Source of the DNA: Butyriboletus loyo
Lineage: Eukaryota > Basidiomycota > Agaricomycetes > Boletales > Boletaceae
NCBI GenBank assembly: GCA_038093515.1
Contig: JBBPSI010000064.1
Location: forward strand, 58,530 to 122,529
Direction of reading: 5' to 3'
Length of the DNA stretch: 64,000 nt
The translations under genes and the position numbers were made by a program. A model generated the notes under the pieces. The model was not told where the DNA came from. It saw only the letters and a program-made list of their open reading frames with translations, and searched no databases. Positions 10,148 through 23,600 of this stretch are shown piece by piece (the first letter of the stretch is position 1; every line of letters starts with the position of its first letter).

Positions 10148-13100
10148 TTAATACAAATACGAAGCGGGGACAACTCCCTCTCGGCCAGTCTGGGCGTTCC
10201 TTGCGTACCACCATCTGAGTTTCGTTAACATCCTTACTAGACTCCCTTGAAAATCACAACTTACGCATTATCTCGGTCATCCAGCACTTGGATTTCCATC
10301 CCGGCCGTCAGCGGGAGTTCACCCTCACCCGAGCCGTCGAATGAGTAGCGTGCATGAACGGGCCGACTGCCTTCCTCTTCCGCCCCCATCGTTCCAATAA
10401 CTGCGTCGGACGGCGTGGCAGCCCGCAGGTAGTTGCTCGCGTCAGGTTCCAACGGATCTGCTTCTGCGCCACCCTCTCCAGCTGCCTCCTCCTTTTCTGC
10501 ACTAACGTTGTTGAATGGATTTTGTGAACCCAAAATCGTACTTCTAGTGGCAGCATTGATGTGTTCCAGCAACGACGATGGTCGATGTTGAATCGAGTCG
10601 TCGTCTTCGTCTTCGTTTTCATACCGGGCAAGTTTGTCTTCTCTTCTGGACAAAAGCGCCCACAGTATTCCAACGAGCGCGAGGAGAAACACGACACCCG
10701 CAGCGATGGCGATTGAAATCAGGATAACGATACCAGTCGCAAGGAAGGCTAATGTCTTTCATGTCAGGAGATTCGAATAGTGCTCTGGAAAATGCTTACA
10801 CTGTTGGCCGAAACTAAAGTTTGCGATCGAGTAGAATAGAGAAGAAACATATCCGAACGTCCCCTGGGCTGACACGGAGGAGAGATAGGGTATGAATGTC
10901 AGCCCATCGAACAACACCAAAGATGCTGAACCGAAGGACGAATCAGACAGTGCCCCTGATATCATCAACATCCTATCGGATTCAACAATACTGTTAGAGC
11001 TGTGCGTGTTCTGCAGAGGGACCATGAACAACTGGGAAATGTTCGAGTTGGCTTGAAAAGCCGGGCCTGATTCCAAAGTCAGCCTCGTACGAACTAGATT
11101 TACTCTAAGTTACATACCAACATTGGACCAGGCAACACCATCCCAGAATACTATAAACGATGATGAACCATCACCCGTGCTAATAACTCATCAGTAACTG
11201 AGGTCCAACAAAATGTCCCACTTACCGTCCAGCAGCAAAAATACTTGACAGGTTGCCATTGTTGACCTCTACAGCAGTGACAGGACCAGGGATCATAGTC
11301 GGGTCACCTATCGCAGTCCAACTATCATTGGCGAAACTGTACTGTGCAACGTTTGCGGCAGTACCGTCAGCCAACCTGATGGCACCCGCTGCGACCAAGA
11401 GCTCTTGGTTGCTCTGAAAACATTGTTTAGAAGTGCCCAAGTAAGAAATAATACATACGTACGCCGGCGAACGAAACCGAAGAAATGTCACCCTGCAGAC
11501 CAGAACCCAGTGCACTCCATTCGTTAAGGGTGACATCAAAGAGACAAATGCCCTGACACGCGACTGTGCCTGCTTGGGCAAACGAACCAGCGACTATAAC
11601 TGTATTGGGCTTGTAGGATGTAACAGTGATGGAGCGCACGACGACCGAGGACCCAGATTGAGCTTGAATGGGTTGAGCGATCGTAGTCAGCCATTGTTGA
11701 CCAACAAGGTCATAGATAGCAAATCCATTTGCGTTGACACCGGTCAGATTGAACTCCCCACCAACATATAAATGTGCTTCCGTGTCCACGTACAGAGCCT
11801 GGACCACCCCGTATACCTGGTCGCCAGCGAGGGCAGTAGCAGTGGAGGTCACTGTATCGTAAATAGCGACAGATTGGGAAGTTGCAGACGACGAGGTAGA
11901 GAAGGTGAAGTTGCCTCCAATGATAGCGACCTCATGAGAAGAAGAACTATTAAACCAAAATGCTCCGGCCAAGATAGCGGGAGCGGGAGTTGGAGGTAGT
12001 GGGGGTAATGTCGAGGGGCTTGTCGAGGCTTGTCTCCTAAACAAAACAGGAATCTTCATATGTGAAAGCCAAGTAGAAGGACTGCGTCTGTGGTGGTGCC
12101 GTTTCTGCACCGTAGAAGTCGAGATAGAGGTGTTAGTGGAACTATCAAGCTGAATTCCTAGGGAAGTAACTGTCGGGTCGTCACCACCACTGTTCGAAAG
12201 CATGACCATGCCCGTAGCCCCGTATTTCGCCATGGACTGGACGTTTCCAGCGAGAAGCTGGGGCACCTCTTGGCCGCTCGAAGATGTACCATTATTGACG
12301 AAGGTGAAGTTCCCCATGACGAAGCCACCACTGTTCACCCATGATGAACTTGAGATATCCCAAGTCGCAAAACCGCCCACACTGGAATTTGACCCAGCCA
12401 ATGTCATAGTCTCGGTAAAATTCCCAGCGACTTGGATGCTAGATTCGGCCAGGGCGATACTTGCCACGATCCCGTTTACACCAGCTCCAAGCGTACTCCA
12501 CGAGTTCTTCTCGATATTGTACATCGCAACCCCCATCAACTTTCCTTGAGTCGAAGGTGTTTGAGTGTCGGAAAATGAACCTCCAATATACAATTCATCA
12601 CCGTACAAAGCCAATGACGCGACTGCGTCATTAAGGCCCCCATTGGAAAGTGAAGAAATACTTCCCTGATTGTAGGCGATGATATTGGAAGCGCCGCTAA
12701 AGGGGCCGGTGGTGAAGGTGAAGCTGCCACCCAGGAAGATAATCCCAGAAGGATGTTGCACAGCGGCTGAGATGTAGGCGGAAGCAGTGTTCGCATCACC
12801 CAACGCATTGTAAAGATCGATGCCGATGGTGTCAGCAGCAGTCTCGCTAGTGTTAGGTATGACGCCCGTAGCATCGACGGTGGTCTTCGAGCTCAACGGC
12901 CACTCGAAAAATCCAAATCCACGTTGAGTTCCAACGCTAGTAGACCCGTTACCGGCTGTGCTAGACGAAGCAGTCGAGTTGGCGGACGTCAAGACCAGCT
13001 CAACATTTCCGGCAACAAGCTCGTATTGTCCATTTTGACCTTCTCCTGTCGGTTGCTCAGCCAATGACATGGTCACTGTGGTCACAAAAGAAGAGGACGA

Positions 13101-14704
13101 GGGAACGATTGGGCCACTATAAACCGTTACGGTGACGTCATTTTCGACCTGCTGTGATACTGTGGACACAGATGGCTGCGATCCGCCGCCAGGGAACACT
13201 GTAACTTGAACCGACGTCCGAAGGGCACAGTCCTGGAAGTTATTACAACCGGGTATAACCAGATTTACCACGTATTGTCCAGATGCCGAGACGTACGGCA
13301 TCCAGGTAAAGGTAGGGGCTTGTGGGGCAGGTGTGCCAACAGAGACTGCGGAGACAAGGACAGTCTGGAGAGTAGCAGGGATGTTTGTGTCCGCGTTCTT
13401 GGGGGACCAGCTGCCTGTCATGGTAACATTGGACGGGTTGGGTGCAAAGCAGGACTGGGTATTCTGGCTGCCGACAGCCGAAGCAAACGCTCCAGAAGAT
13501 AGAAGTTGCAACATGTGCAGACCAGGGGCAGTTCCTTTCCACTCCGAGAGTGTGATTTGCACACCGGTCAAGGTGACAGGAGTTGTGAAAAGAAAGTCTT
13601 GGTACAGGATTGAAGCGTCGGTTGACAGAGGACAATTGCTCGTGCACGTCATGTTCTGGCCCGTAGATGGGTCGACGTATGTAAGACTTTGGACGGTGTT
13701 GTCGGGGATTGATGTGACACTGAGAAAATAATGTCAGAAAGCAGAAACATCTGAGCGGAAGGCAAAATTCAAACTACGTACCTAAAGGCCGTCGTACCAT
13801 AGCCATTCTGGAACGTGTTTCCAATCCGGACACCATATGCACTCATTGCGGTAAACGTGCGGATCGTGATGAGAGCTGCATTTCCTGCTGCAGCGAGCCA
13901 CGTATTTCCGGGTCCATCGGAACCTACAGGACAAAGGATTGCCTGGATGTCACTGAATTGTGGGTCCGTAGAAGAGGGAGCCCCGACGATCTCTGCACCT
14001 TGAAGGGGTATCGGAACGAGCGAAGACGAAAAAGGTGATGCACCTTGAGAGTATGGAACGTTGGGGTTACTGTTGTTGCCAGTCACTCCGCCACTAAACG
14101 ACGTAGTGAATGAACCGGTGAAGAAAAGACTAGTGTCGGAGGTGTTGGAACTTATGGACGTGACTTGGCCGTTGAGGCCTTTGAACGGTGGTGCGGACCA
14201 TGAACTCGACTTGGAGTTCCAAACTGCGACGGAAGGACCTGGCGACGAGAAATGACCACCGACCCAAAGGTTGCTGTTGGATGAATCGCAATATACGGCG
14301 CTGACTGGACCATCTGGGCCACCGGAACCAAGGGCAGAGAAGGCACCTGAGGAAGGCGAATAGGAGACTACATAGCTAGTGGAGGTGTTGGCGATGGAAA
14401 GAAAAGAACCAGCAATATAGTAGGCATCATTCATAGCACATGCCGAAGAAATTGAGCCACCAGAATTCGTACTAGCAATGGATGTGAGAGCCCCCTGTGG
14501 TGTGCGGGACAGCAGGGAAGACACCGAAGGATCGAACGAGGTGGGGGTAGAGTTGTCGAAAAAGTTCAAGCCAGCAAAGGCGCCAGTAAGGCCAACTTGG
14601 CCCATACGGTCAAAGTCGACGAGAGGGAGCGATGCGGACGCGATACGTGCAAGGGAGACAACGGCGAGGGCTGAGGGCCATGGTGTGAGCGATGAGAACA
14701 TCAT
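10148..14704 (-). CDS. RAX2: Rax2-like cortical polarity marker with C-terminal SH3-like domain
   Basis: Large single-pass membrane glycoprotein of the Rax2 family, which marks cortical sites for polarised growth or bud-site selection. Exons are 14704-13782, 13719-11463, 11413-11226, 11179-11118, 11066-10800, 10748-10265 and 10214-10148; introns are 46-62 nt; length about 1,415 residues. The N-terminus is a signal peptide (about 1-25). The ectodomain has many Ser/Thr/Gly-rich kelch-like repeats with the recurrent pattern IAGSF / LWVGGHF / LYIGGSF and the family phrase DNTVQSLTYVDP. One hydrophobic helix near 1232-1263 (IVILISIAIAAGVVFLLALV) precedes a cytosolic tail. The tail ends with ARYSFDGSGEGELPL, then WWYARN and GVVPASYLY, the ALYDY-like, WW and ASYL hallmarks of an SH3 domain. 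That domain is created by splicing the 50-nt last intron (10215-10264). All junctions keep frame. Confidence 0.9.
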
Positions 14705-14963
14705 GGGGAGAAAAGGAAAGTCGGGGCAAAGTAGAGCAGGGTATTTGCCCTGGCTAGCTTTGCGGGGAGCTTCGAGCGATAGCCCGAGAGACGCAACAGA
14801 ATGGCAAGTTGGTGTTTGGTGTTTAGCGGGCGAGGCTTAAACGAACGGGTCCACGTGAGACCGTCCCACGGACCTCGTGCAGTCCACACCTTTCTCAAGC
14901 GAGCATGTACTCCATTACAATTCGGTCTCTATTTCCGACATCAAACAAATACCCATTCTCCTC

Positions 14964-15538
14964 CTAGTCCGTCCGCGCAGTGACACTACTCATATCTGGC
15001 ACCGATCCAACAGGTTGCAGATGAGGGGAGGCCTGGTCCAGGGACCTGGTCCAAGAAACCAAATGTTATATTTCCCTATCGCAAACCTCGAAACGAGACT
15101 CACTGAGGATATCTGTATCGGATTATTCCGGTTCTTGTCGCTTTGGCCTGCACAGTCACGTTGTCGGTGGCCTCTTGCGATTGCAACATGTGTTTCTCGT
15201 TCAATCGAGCCCAAGTGTCGGGCGGTGTTGAGTAGTGGGCAATCCAGTGTGTCAGATATGCATCGTCACCTCGTGGTGGCGCCCACTTGTAAAACGACAC
15301 TGCCAGGAGCGAGAGTAACAGCGTGTTCCGCCAAAACGGCGTGGAGAATCCAGCTACGAGGTTTCAGTCCCAGCTCCGAAAATGAGAACTAGAGAGGCAA
15401 ACCTTCCGGACTAAACTGAGCACCATCCAGGTGTTCCTCGTGTGCATGATTACCACCGGACGCAAACCTGAGCCGACTGGCAGCTGACCCAGCACAGGGC
15501 TTTGGACGCAATAGGACGCCTGCCTTTGCGAGATGCAT
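14964..15538 (-). CDS. NADH:ubiquinone oxidoreductase (complex I) 17.8 kDa-type accessory subunit
   Basis: Small single-pass accessory subunit of mitochondrial complex I, matching the fungal NUO-17.8 type. No single long frame reveals it. Exons 15538-15403, 15353-15104 and 15045-14964 with introns of 49 and 58 nt give 155 residues. The N-terminus MHLAKAGVLLRPKP with later SRLRFAS is presequence-like. HEEHLDGAQFSPE then joins AGFSTPFWRNTLLLSL, which leads into a transmembrane helix followed by SFYKWAPP. The matrix/intermembrane part has YLTHWIAHYSTPPDTWARLN, and the end has RYRYPQ joined to DQASPHLQPVG. The last acceptor (GGACCAG before 15045) was preferred over one ten bases further because only it yields the ASPH..PVG ending. 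It lies between RAX2 (same strand) and TAPT1 (divergent, 120 bases). Confidence 0.82.
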
Positions 15539-15658
15539 GTTCTTGAAGAAAGAAGGTTTATTTTCGTTTCGCGCAACACTGGCGTTCCCACACCGTGTAA
15601 TATGTAACTGGGGAATATTGATGTCACCTCCGTTCGACTTGTCCGCGATTCAATCACA
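15539..15658. promoter_or_regulatory. Bidirectional promoter NUO17.8 / TAPT1
   Basis: 120 bases between divergent start codons. I recognise no motif. Confidence 0.4.
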
Positions 15659-17781
15659 ATGCCCACTTCACCGCGACGTTCCAAACGCCGTTTCTCATCG
15701 AGTTCTATCGGGACTGGAACCTGGAATCCGCAGGTCTCTCTGGCGACGTCTACACGGACGTGCGAAGGAACTCTCTTGCCAGATCCCCCGGCACAACCTC
15801 TGATATATGCGTCGCTTCCATCCACACCTATTCTTCCTTCCCCCCCTGCTTGCTCGCCGCCACCATCTGCAAGACGCCCTCCTTCAGTTCCACAGTCGCA
15901 TCAACCGTTGTTTTCGCTATGGGACTATCTTCGTGAAGAGCTGCTAGCCACCGACTTTGACTCGCACCAGGAACTCAAATGGGAGCGGGTCAGCAATTTC
16001 TTGAGTATTCCCTTAGCGGTGGAGAAAGTGAGTGATGGCCTATTTCGAGAACATGTCTTTCGTCTTACACCAGATGCCAGATTATTGGTTTTGGTTTTCT
16101 GCTTTGCTTGGATTCTTTCCTCTATACATTCACAATCCAGCCTATCCGCTTCGTCCTAGCAGCGTCGCGTTACATATACAACCTCATCACTTTATCCAAG
16201 TCGCACCTCCCTCCTTCCCAGAAAGCTGATATCCTACGCACCCTTTTAGTTATTGTCTCAATCACTCTCCTCATACCCCTCGCAGACGCCAGCAAGATTT
16301 ACCATTCTATTCGTGGCCAGGACACTATTAAGCTATATGTCATATTCAATTCCCTAGAAGTGAGCACCGCCCATTTCTATGCCGAACCGCTGTTCGACAC
16401 GCACGGGTTATTTAGATCGCAGATAGGCTGTGCGCCTCGATCGGACAAGACATACTTGACTGCCTATTCTCGCGATCTACGTTGGAAGTGCTGTCACACA
16501 AAGTACCATTTTCTTCTCACATGTTCCGCCCCTTGATCTTCTTCATTCTAGCGACCCTCTATGTTGGTGAGCTGACGGTGTACCCTCGATTATCATGTGA
16601 TGATTCAATATCGCCGATAGTTAGCCACACTCTGGTTATGCTCTACCAGTTACTTTCCCTGAACGTCGCGGTCAACTCTTACGATCATGCCCTCCTCACT
16701 CTGCTCGTCTCCAATCAATTCGTCGAAATCAAGGGTTGCGTGTTCAAGAAGTTTGAAAAAGACAACCTCTTTCAGATTACCTGTGCAGATATCGTTGAGC
16801 GCTTTACGCTGTCCCTAATGCTTGTCGTTGTTGCGTTCCGCAACTTGATAGAGCTCAGTGGCTCCGAGTTCGATTTCACGGGCGGGTTTGTAATGCCGAA
16901 AAGCTTTGGGTGGTTCAGAGGTAATAACGTTCTTTGGACCATTTCATATGTGGGTATTTGTTCCGCTATCGATGAAGTATTATATGTCTCACCTCAATAT
17001 AACATCAGCCTGTCGTGACTGTGCTAGTGTCGGAAATGGTGGTAGATTGGTTGAAGCATGCCTTCATTACAAAGTTCAATCATATCCGCCCGTCTGTCTA
17101 TGAGCGGTATATCGACGTATTGTGTCGTGACCTAGCAAGTGGAAGTGTTATTGGGCGACATGGTTCTCGCAAGGTTTGTGTCTCGACTATCATCATTCTC
17201 AGTCATGCTCAAGACATGCCATACAGCATGCGTATGTTGACCAATCGCCTCTGGTTGCACGGCGCCTTGGTTTTGCTTCTGTTCCACTTGCTGTTTTGGC
17301 AGTCCTCATTGGTCTCCAGTCCTTCAATCTAGTGTTCTCCCATCACCTGCGCGATCAACGGGATCTGCACCCATTGGCAAAATGGATAGCAATGGGTATG
17401 TCATTTTGGCTGTGGTGCGTCAATGTGTTAGTTGTTGGTGTTATACTCATTACCTGATTTGTCAGCTTCTTGGCACTCAAGGTTCTTTTAGGTGTAAACT
17501 TGATTACATATGCTGGTAACCGAAGGGCTGGATCGGAAGCTCGAGCACTGGCCGATCGCGTCAATGATTTCGGTCGTGACCCCATTGGAGAAGGCACGGA
17601 GGAACGAGAATATAACAAGCAATTACAGAAAATGGTTGATAACTGGCGTGATGATGCTGTGCGTGTTAGTGAAATGGGGGAGGGACAGGAGAACAGTAAG
17701 GGTGAGATTATGGGAAGTGGCAAAAAGCGTGTTCCATTGGAGAACCTTACCCGATTTACAATGGTGAAACGTATCTGGTGA
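15659..17781 (+). CDS. TAPT1/EMP65 (DUF747) family ER membrane protein
   Basis: Multi-pass membrane protein of the TAPT1 family (yeast Emp65, plant POD1), linked to ER protein quality control. Exons are 15659-16027, 16081-16359, 16416-16566, 16621-16949, 17009-17173, 17227-17414 and 17466-17781; introns are 51-59 nt; length 598 residues. A Ser/Pro/Arg-rich cytosolic N-terminus precedes LWDYLREELLATDFD and ERVSNFLSIPLAVEK. The next exon begins GFGFLLCLDSFLYTFTIQP, the family signature. Further family segments are LEVLSHKVPFSSHMFRPL, NSYDHALLTLLVSNQFVEIK, and DWLKHAFITKFNHIRPSVY with RYIDVLCRDL. Several hydrophobic helices follow, then a hydrophilic C-terminal tail with PLENLTRFTMVKRIW. The sixth intron could be placed at 17386 or 17415; only the latter keeps frame. 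Confidence 0.9.
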
Positions 17782-18333
17782 AGGTATGTTACCAGTTATG
17801 ATGGTAGTGTTTGTGCTTTGGAATGCTCTGCCCTTACAGTGTAGTGTAGTTGAATCCCAGGAACTACATTGGTGGCAGCCTAAGTGAGCTGAGGCATGAG
17901 GCCAGCTTAGGATTTAGCCTATGTGTGAGAAGTGAAAGGGTATGCATTGCCATTCTGGTATGTAGGGCTTCAGCCAAGTAATAGAATATTGTCATTGTGT
18001 GAAGTGGCTGTGACACCATGTCCTCCTTTCTTTTGCTCCATCTCCTGTTGCTCTGAGACATGCCATGCATCCAGCTGCTCATTGCTTTTGCATGGCTTGC
18101 TCCCATTCAATTGCAGGAATGCCCTATCACTGGCTCAAGATATTCCCAAACCTGTCTTTTTGTCAAGCTTAACTTGCCCATTCAAAGATGGACCAACCAG
18201 AATGGCAACTCCCTGACTTTGCAGGACCTGGCTTTGCAGGCATGGTAGGGATCATGATGGAGGATTTGAACCTGAATCAATAGCAGAGTTAAATAGATGA
18301 TGGGCTAAGAGGGGACTGGAAGCTCTGCACCCA
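17782..18333. other. Transition from gene-rich to repeat-rich DNA
   Basis: 3' flank of TAPT1 grading into CpG-poor sequence. I see no gene and no defined repeat boundary. Confidence 0.4.
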
Positions 18334-18990
18334 GTGGGGAATGCACATGGCAACAATGAGCAGGACAAGGGCAGAGACAGGGACAGTGAACATGGGGATG
18401 ACAACAACAATGGACAGTGGGTAGACATCAATGACCAAAATGATGCTAACCCTGTGCAACCATGCCTGGTATTAGCCCTGCCTCATCCACCATCAGCCCA
18501 GCCACCAGACAATGCAGTGCCAGCAAATACCACAGCCATCACTTTCAACACCACAGCCTCTGTGACATCTGTTCTAGCATCAAGATCCGTGGAATATGCA
18601 CTGAAGTGCATTGAGAATTGAAAGCATGTACCACTCTGGTACTTCACAAGGGAAGGACTCTGAGAGGCAGCCAGGATAGTCTGACAAGCAGACAAGAACA
18701 AGATTCTTTCCATTTCCAAGGCTGTTATAGGAAACATCACTGTTCACTCAGCCAACTTGCTGTAGAGAACACATATCCTCTAGGTCGCAATCACTCCTCT
18801 TCCTGGCAATTCAGCACTCACATGTGTCACAAACAATTACTTCACAACTCTCTTCACTTCCTTTTCTCTTCCTCATCAAGTTCCAATCTATTCCAGTATT
18901 TCCATGGTCATCAAGATTCCATGTGTCCAGAAAGTGTTCACAGGTAGGTTCTTTTCTATTTGATCTCATACTTATTATATCTGATTGACT
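18334..18990 (+). pseudogene. Degenerate ORF1-like fragment of a retroelement
   Basis: An open stretch (18334-18621) rich in Asn, Asp and Gly is followed by frames broken by stops. Across the break one frame reads VPLWYFTREG then AARIV and QADKNKILSISKA. The same LWYF..EG..AA pattern occurs in ORF1 of the DIRS-like element at 59.4-61.5 kb (minus-strand frame near 61,060). This suggests a decayed relative of that ORF. Stops sit where CGA or CAG codons could have become TGA or TAG, fitting methylation decay. Family assignment is tentative. Confidence 0.4.
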
Positions 18991-20130
18991 TCTATGACAA
19001 CTGCTATGATTATATACATTCTGTCAATGATTTCCTTGATGTTTCTACTTAGTTTTCACTTATCCTTAGTGTTTCAAGTCTTGGGAAATGCCCAGACTAT
19101 AAAAATGTTGTAACTACGACCTAAAATATTACTTTTTGACTCTCCTGCCTCTGTGCAATCATCTAGTCACCCACTGTCCTTGTTCCTCAATCTTCAAGCC
19201 ATAGCCAACAGATTCTGTCCATCCCCTCGCATTTCCATGTCCTCTCCAGTCCATTCCACAGCAGAGGAAGTCCAGAATTTTGGGTTTTCTGTAAAGACAT
19301 CAGTGGAAACAACCTTCCCTGGTGGTCCTCTCTTCAGTTCCTCTTTACTTCTCTTTGGGGTTGATCATATTGCACCCTTTTCTTATTTCTTTGCTTTTGA
19401 TTGGATTGAGTTCTTCCTATAGCAGGGTTCTTCACTCTCAGTCCCATCTTGCATCATTCAACTGGAGCCCACCACAAGGGAAGTGGAAGCATTGACAAGA
19501 AGGACCCTTTGGTCCAATCCACAGTGTGTCAAGCTAGACAACCTGCTCATGCATTTCCAGAATCTCAATATCTCTGAGGATTCCTGATTCCTGACACCTG
19601 TCATCGCTACCAATTCTGACGTGATCCGGTCTGCTGACAGCTCATTTGAAATTCCTGTTGATCTAGCAATGGACACATCAGACAGATGTCACCTGCCAGA
19701 CTTGACACAGATTGACAGCTGTCAAGACTTGGTTCCTGGAAACCAGATAACTGTGACAGCAGTCTGTCACACCTTGACATTGGTGCTGGATCTCTTAGGT
19801 TTCAAGTTGACTGGTGTTCCTGGTGCATTCACTCACTCATCTCCTTGTCGAAATCCATATATTGTCTGTCTTCTAGAATCACTGAAATCAGGAGGATCTT
19901 CATTAACACCTCTGACTTCATCATCTCCACCTTGACAACCAAACACTCCAGATTCCTTCTCCTTGCCTTTCCTCTTCCAGCCAATGCGACATATATCCCT
20001 TGATCTCTTGCATTCCATGCTAGAACATTGTGGAATTGCTAATATTGCATCTGTGGATCATCCTACTATTGAATCTACACCAAACCCTTCACCATTGCCA
20101 TCACCAGCTTCACAATGAGCCATGCCTCAA
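18991..20130. other. CpG-poor repeat-like DNA without recognisable gene
   Basis: Pyrimidine-rich, TG/CA-rich sequence with short unsupported open frames. Probably old decayed transposon; nothing specific recognised. Confidence 0.35.
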
Positions 20131-20605
20131 TGTTACGAGACAACGATGTTATCAAGTCACACGGGGTTCCGCTACTGTTGCAGCTATACACAATAACTGG
20201 CAAGGTATAATGAGGATAGCTTAGGCCTTAATCTCTCAACTGTTGCCAGCGAATAAGACAAGTGGTTAAAGCTAGGGAATCCTAGCTGCAACCACAAGCC
20301 CTTTTATATTACAGGGGAGTGCGCACAGACCATGCAGTGCGTGTGACTAGTTATGAGTCACACGTCGACGATGATGGGAAATAGAAGTTGATGGCGATCA
20401 AAAGGAAGAGAAGCAAACAGAGATTAAATACATGAGGCGTGATGTCATAGAGTCTGGACCAGTCTGGACCATGACATCATATGACATCAGCTCGTGATCA
20501 CATGTATAATCCCACGATCACGTGCACTAAGTCATGTGACCTTTGAAAGAGAAATATGACGAAGTCCAAATGCAAAAGATAGTTATAAGAGGTACGATTA
20601 TAACA
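20131..20605 (-). repeat. LTR family B, copy B1 (solo or 5' flank)
   Basis: Starts TGTTACGAGAC and ends TATAACA; 475 bp. Flanks are CTCAA and CTCAT (4/5 match to a 5-bp target duplication). LTR sense is the minus strand, judged from the TATAAAAG box. It is closely related to B2 at 32,039. Confidence 0.8.
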
Positions 20606-23600
20606 CTCATGCCTTCCAGATGCCTCTTAGAGGTACCCAAAGCACACCCAAGTTCGACAGAAAGACTCCTGTGCAACTTCTGCGATACTTAGAGGACATT
20701 GAGTTCCTCAGAGTCTCTGCCGATCTCATGGAATTGCAACAAATACAAGTGGAAATCTGTTATGCAGATCTTAATGAGGCCGAGGTTTGGGAAACCTTGC
20801 CTTCAGCCTCGGGAGATGATTAGGAGTTATTCATCTCAGCAGTTAAAGATCTATACCTCAGATGCAAAGGGGATGACTGGTATTGTTGAGCTGACCTCCA
20901 ATATCTAGTTCAGGATTCCAAGGCTCATGCAATGCGCAGCCAAGAGGATCTTGGAGAGTACTGACAGAAATTCATAAAGATCACATCCCTCCTGATTACT
21001 ACTAAGAAGCTTTCATAGGTAGAGTGTGATTAGCTTTTTCTTTCTGGATTTCCGCAGGATGTGGAGGAAAGGATCTGACACTGGCTATCTATAGTCCAGT
21101 CGGACCTCCACCCTGATGATCCATATCCAATCACTGATACTATTGGTGCAGCTAAGTTTCTATTGACAGGATTGGCACTTTAATCTTCTGCTATTCCATC
21201 TACAACTGTCACAGCACCTACTACTGCCAATCACAGTTCATCAACACACCAAAGTCAAAACCAGGTACTGACCAGTATATGACACCAACCTCTGACCTCT
21301 CAAGTCCCCAAACCAGAATATGCTCTGACAGCACAGCAGAAATCCTGTGCCTTCTGGGTGATTATTGGGCATTTCACACAGAATTGCCCAAGCGTAGAGG
21401 AGTATATCTGGGCAGGGTGCATCATTCATGGAGCAGATGGATGCTTGTATATGGCGGATAATTCGCACATTCCATGCATACCCAGAACCTGATGCATAAA
21501 GGATTGTGTCAAGAGACTAGAGGCAGAGCATGCTTCTGGCTCAAGTGCAGCACCAGTGGCAAGTTCCTCCAGGATCTGGAATGTGCCTCCACATATGACC
21601 TCCGGAATTGTCTCCTTGACATATCCAGATACAGATGTAGTTCTGGATTTTGAGCCAGTAGCCTTCAAGCAGAAATCTGTCTTTTATTCAGGCAGCAACA
21701 ACATTTCTGCCCCTCCTAGTGTCACTGACCCTGAATTTCAACCCTTTCTAGTTCAAGCTTGGGTGAGCTTTCAGGCAGAGAGAACCTCGAAAGAGGGGAA
21801 TCATGCTAAGCGAGTTTGCTTCAATGGAGTAGCAGTTCTGCCAAGGCAACCCCTGAGGCAGGAAACCCATGCTGCTTCTGTCTCCAAGGAGAAAGAGTCC
21901 CCAGGTATCTGACAATCACACAGGCCTGAAACACCACCACCTACCTCCTGTGTTGTCGAGAAATCCCATGATACTTCCAGATGCACAAGTGATAATGTTC
22001 TGGTCACAGCATTGACTGGAAGAGACATGCCTCCAAGACTATCTACTACCCCTGTCAGATCATCCATACTAACTTCCAGTTTTGCCCCATCCTATCCACC
22101 AAACAACCAATTCCGATATTTCTTCCCTCTTGAGGATGAGACTGCTCCAAAGCGGGTTCTCAAAAGGGTACTTGAGTCATCAATCTGGTTCCAGTCAAGG
22201 AACTCTTTGCTATAGCTCCAGAATTCCATAAACAGTTCTGAGATCTCATCACCACAAAGCACATATCTACCCCTGTGGTATTCTCTTCTGCAAATACTGT
22301 CCAGATGAACGAACTATCTGGTCGTGATCCTGGTATGGTAGAGTGGGAGTATGGGGATTGCATCCTCCAAAGCAAAAATGGTCTCATAGTTGCTCACCAC
22401 ACTCTTCCATTGCAATACCTTGAGGCTAAGGTTGTAGGATTGGAAAATGTTCTTACTTGCATCTTGGATTCTGGATCCAAGATCATCACCATGCCTAAGC
22501 GGATCTGGGAGACACTAGGACTTCCAGTTCACACTGATCATCTGATGTTGATGTTGTTACGCTGATGTGCGAAACAACTAGCAGCGAGCACTTGAATAGG
22601 GGCTCGAGCCTAATGTGGAAAGTGCCGACTCGTGTAGACGATGCTATTGGGCTTCTGCAAAGCTAGTGTCAGTGAGATATTGTGTGGTGGAAACCAGACA
22701 AGATTGAGCAGGCTCTAATTGGCTTTATCGGCAGGAAGGGTATATTGCTAGATTGCTAGGCACTTGGTAGATGCGTAGAATTAGCTAGAGAGCTCATACT
22801 GTTCTAAGTACATGTATATATACTAATAGATATTGTGCACAGACCAAGCTGTGTGTGGCAGCGAGGGCAAGGGGTTATGAGTCAGCTCAAGTCATAACAG
22901 TGAAAGGGGAAGCAGCAAAGTGCCGGTAATGAGGGAGTGAAGCTCCAAGTAAGATGGCGACATTATCAGCGAATAGGAAGAGCAGAATGTGAAGTGACGA
23001 TGTCCTTGAGGAAGGGGCCCACAGGGCAAAGGGGATGCAAGTAGCAGAGTCCTTGGATATGGGTCTCAGCACACTAGTCAGGATGCATCGTAATCTAGTC
23101 ATGTGCTAGTCACATGATGTAACAAATGTCATTGGTCAAGAAAATAGAGACACAACAGCTCAGCTGTCAGTCTGGCCCATCAGGGTGATAACATAGGGGT
23201 TATCTCAGTATTGTGATACTGAGATGTCTGGGGGCAACTAGGGAAGTGGATGGCATCCACTAGCAACTGGGGAGTGGGTGATGGGCAGCTTTGTGAGATG
23301 GCAGGGACGGTGGAGACGTGTGAGCATGGGAAAACAAGTGGTGGGGTACGCTTAGGGGTAAAACTGTAACAGATGTCATCTGCCAACATCAACATGGATT
23401 CTACTCTAGGTGTTCTAGAGAATCTTCTGCTGACCTTTGGACCTGGGGAAATCTCTCTCCAGGTTCAGGTCATTGCCAAGGCCAACTTCGACCTGTTGCT
23501 TGGTCAACCCTTTCATTGTCTAATGAGTGCAACTACTAATGATTTTCCAGATGGAGCACAGGACATCACCCTCCAAGATCTGAACAGTGGAAAGGAGTTT

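Noticed and set aside
15364..15825. Minus-strand frame of 153 codons upstream of the complex I subunit gene
   Set aside because: Lies antisense to the TAPT1 first exon and has no motif; the real minus-strand gene uses another frame with introns.
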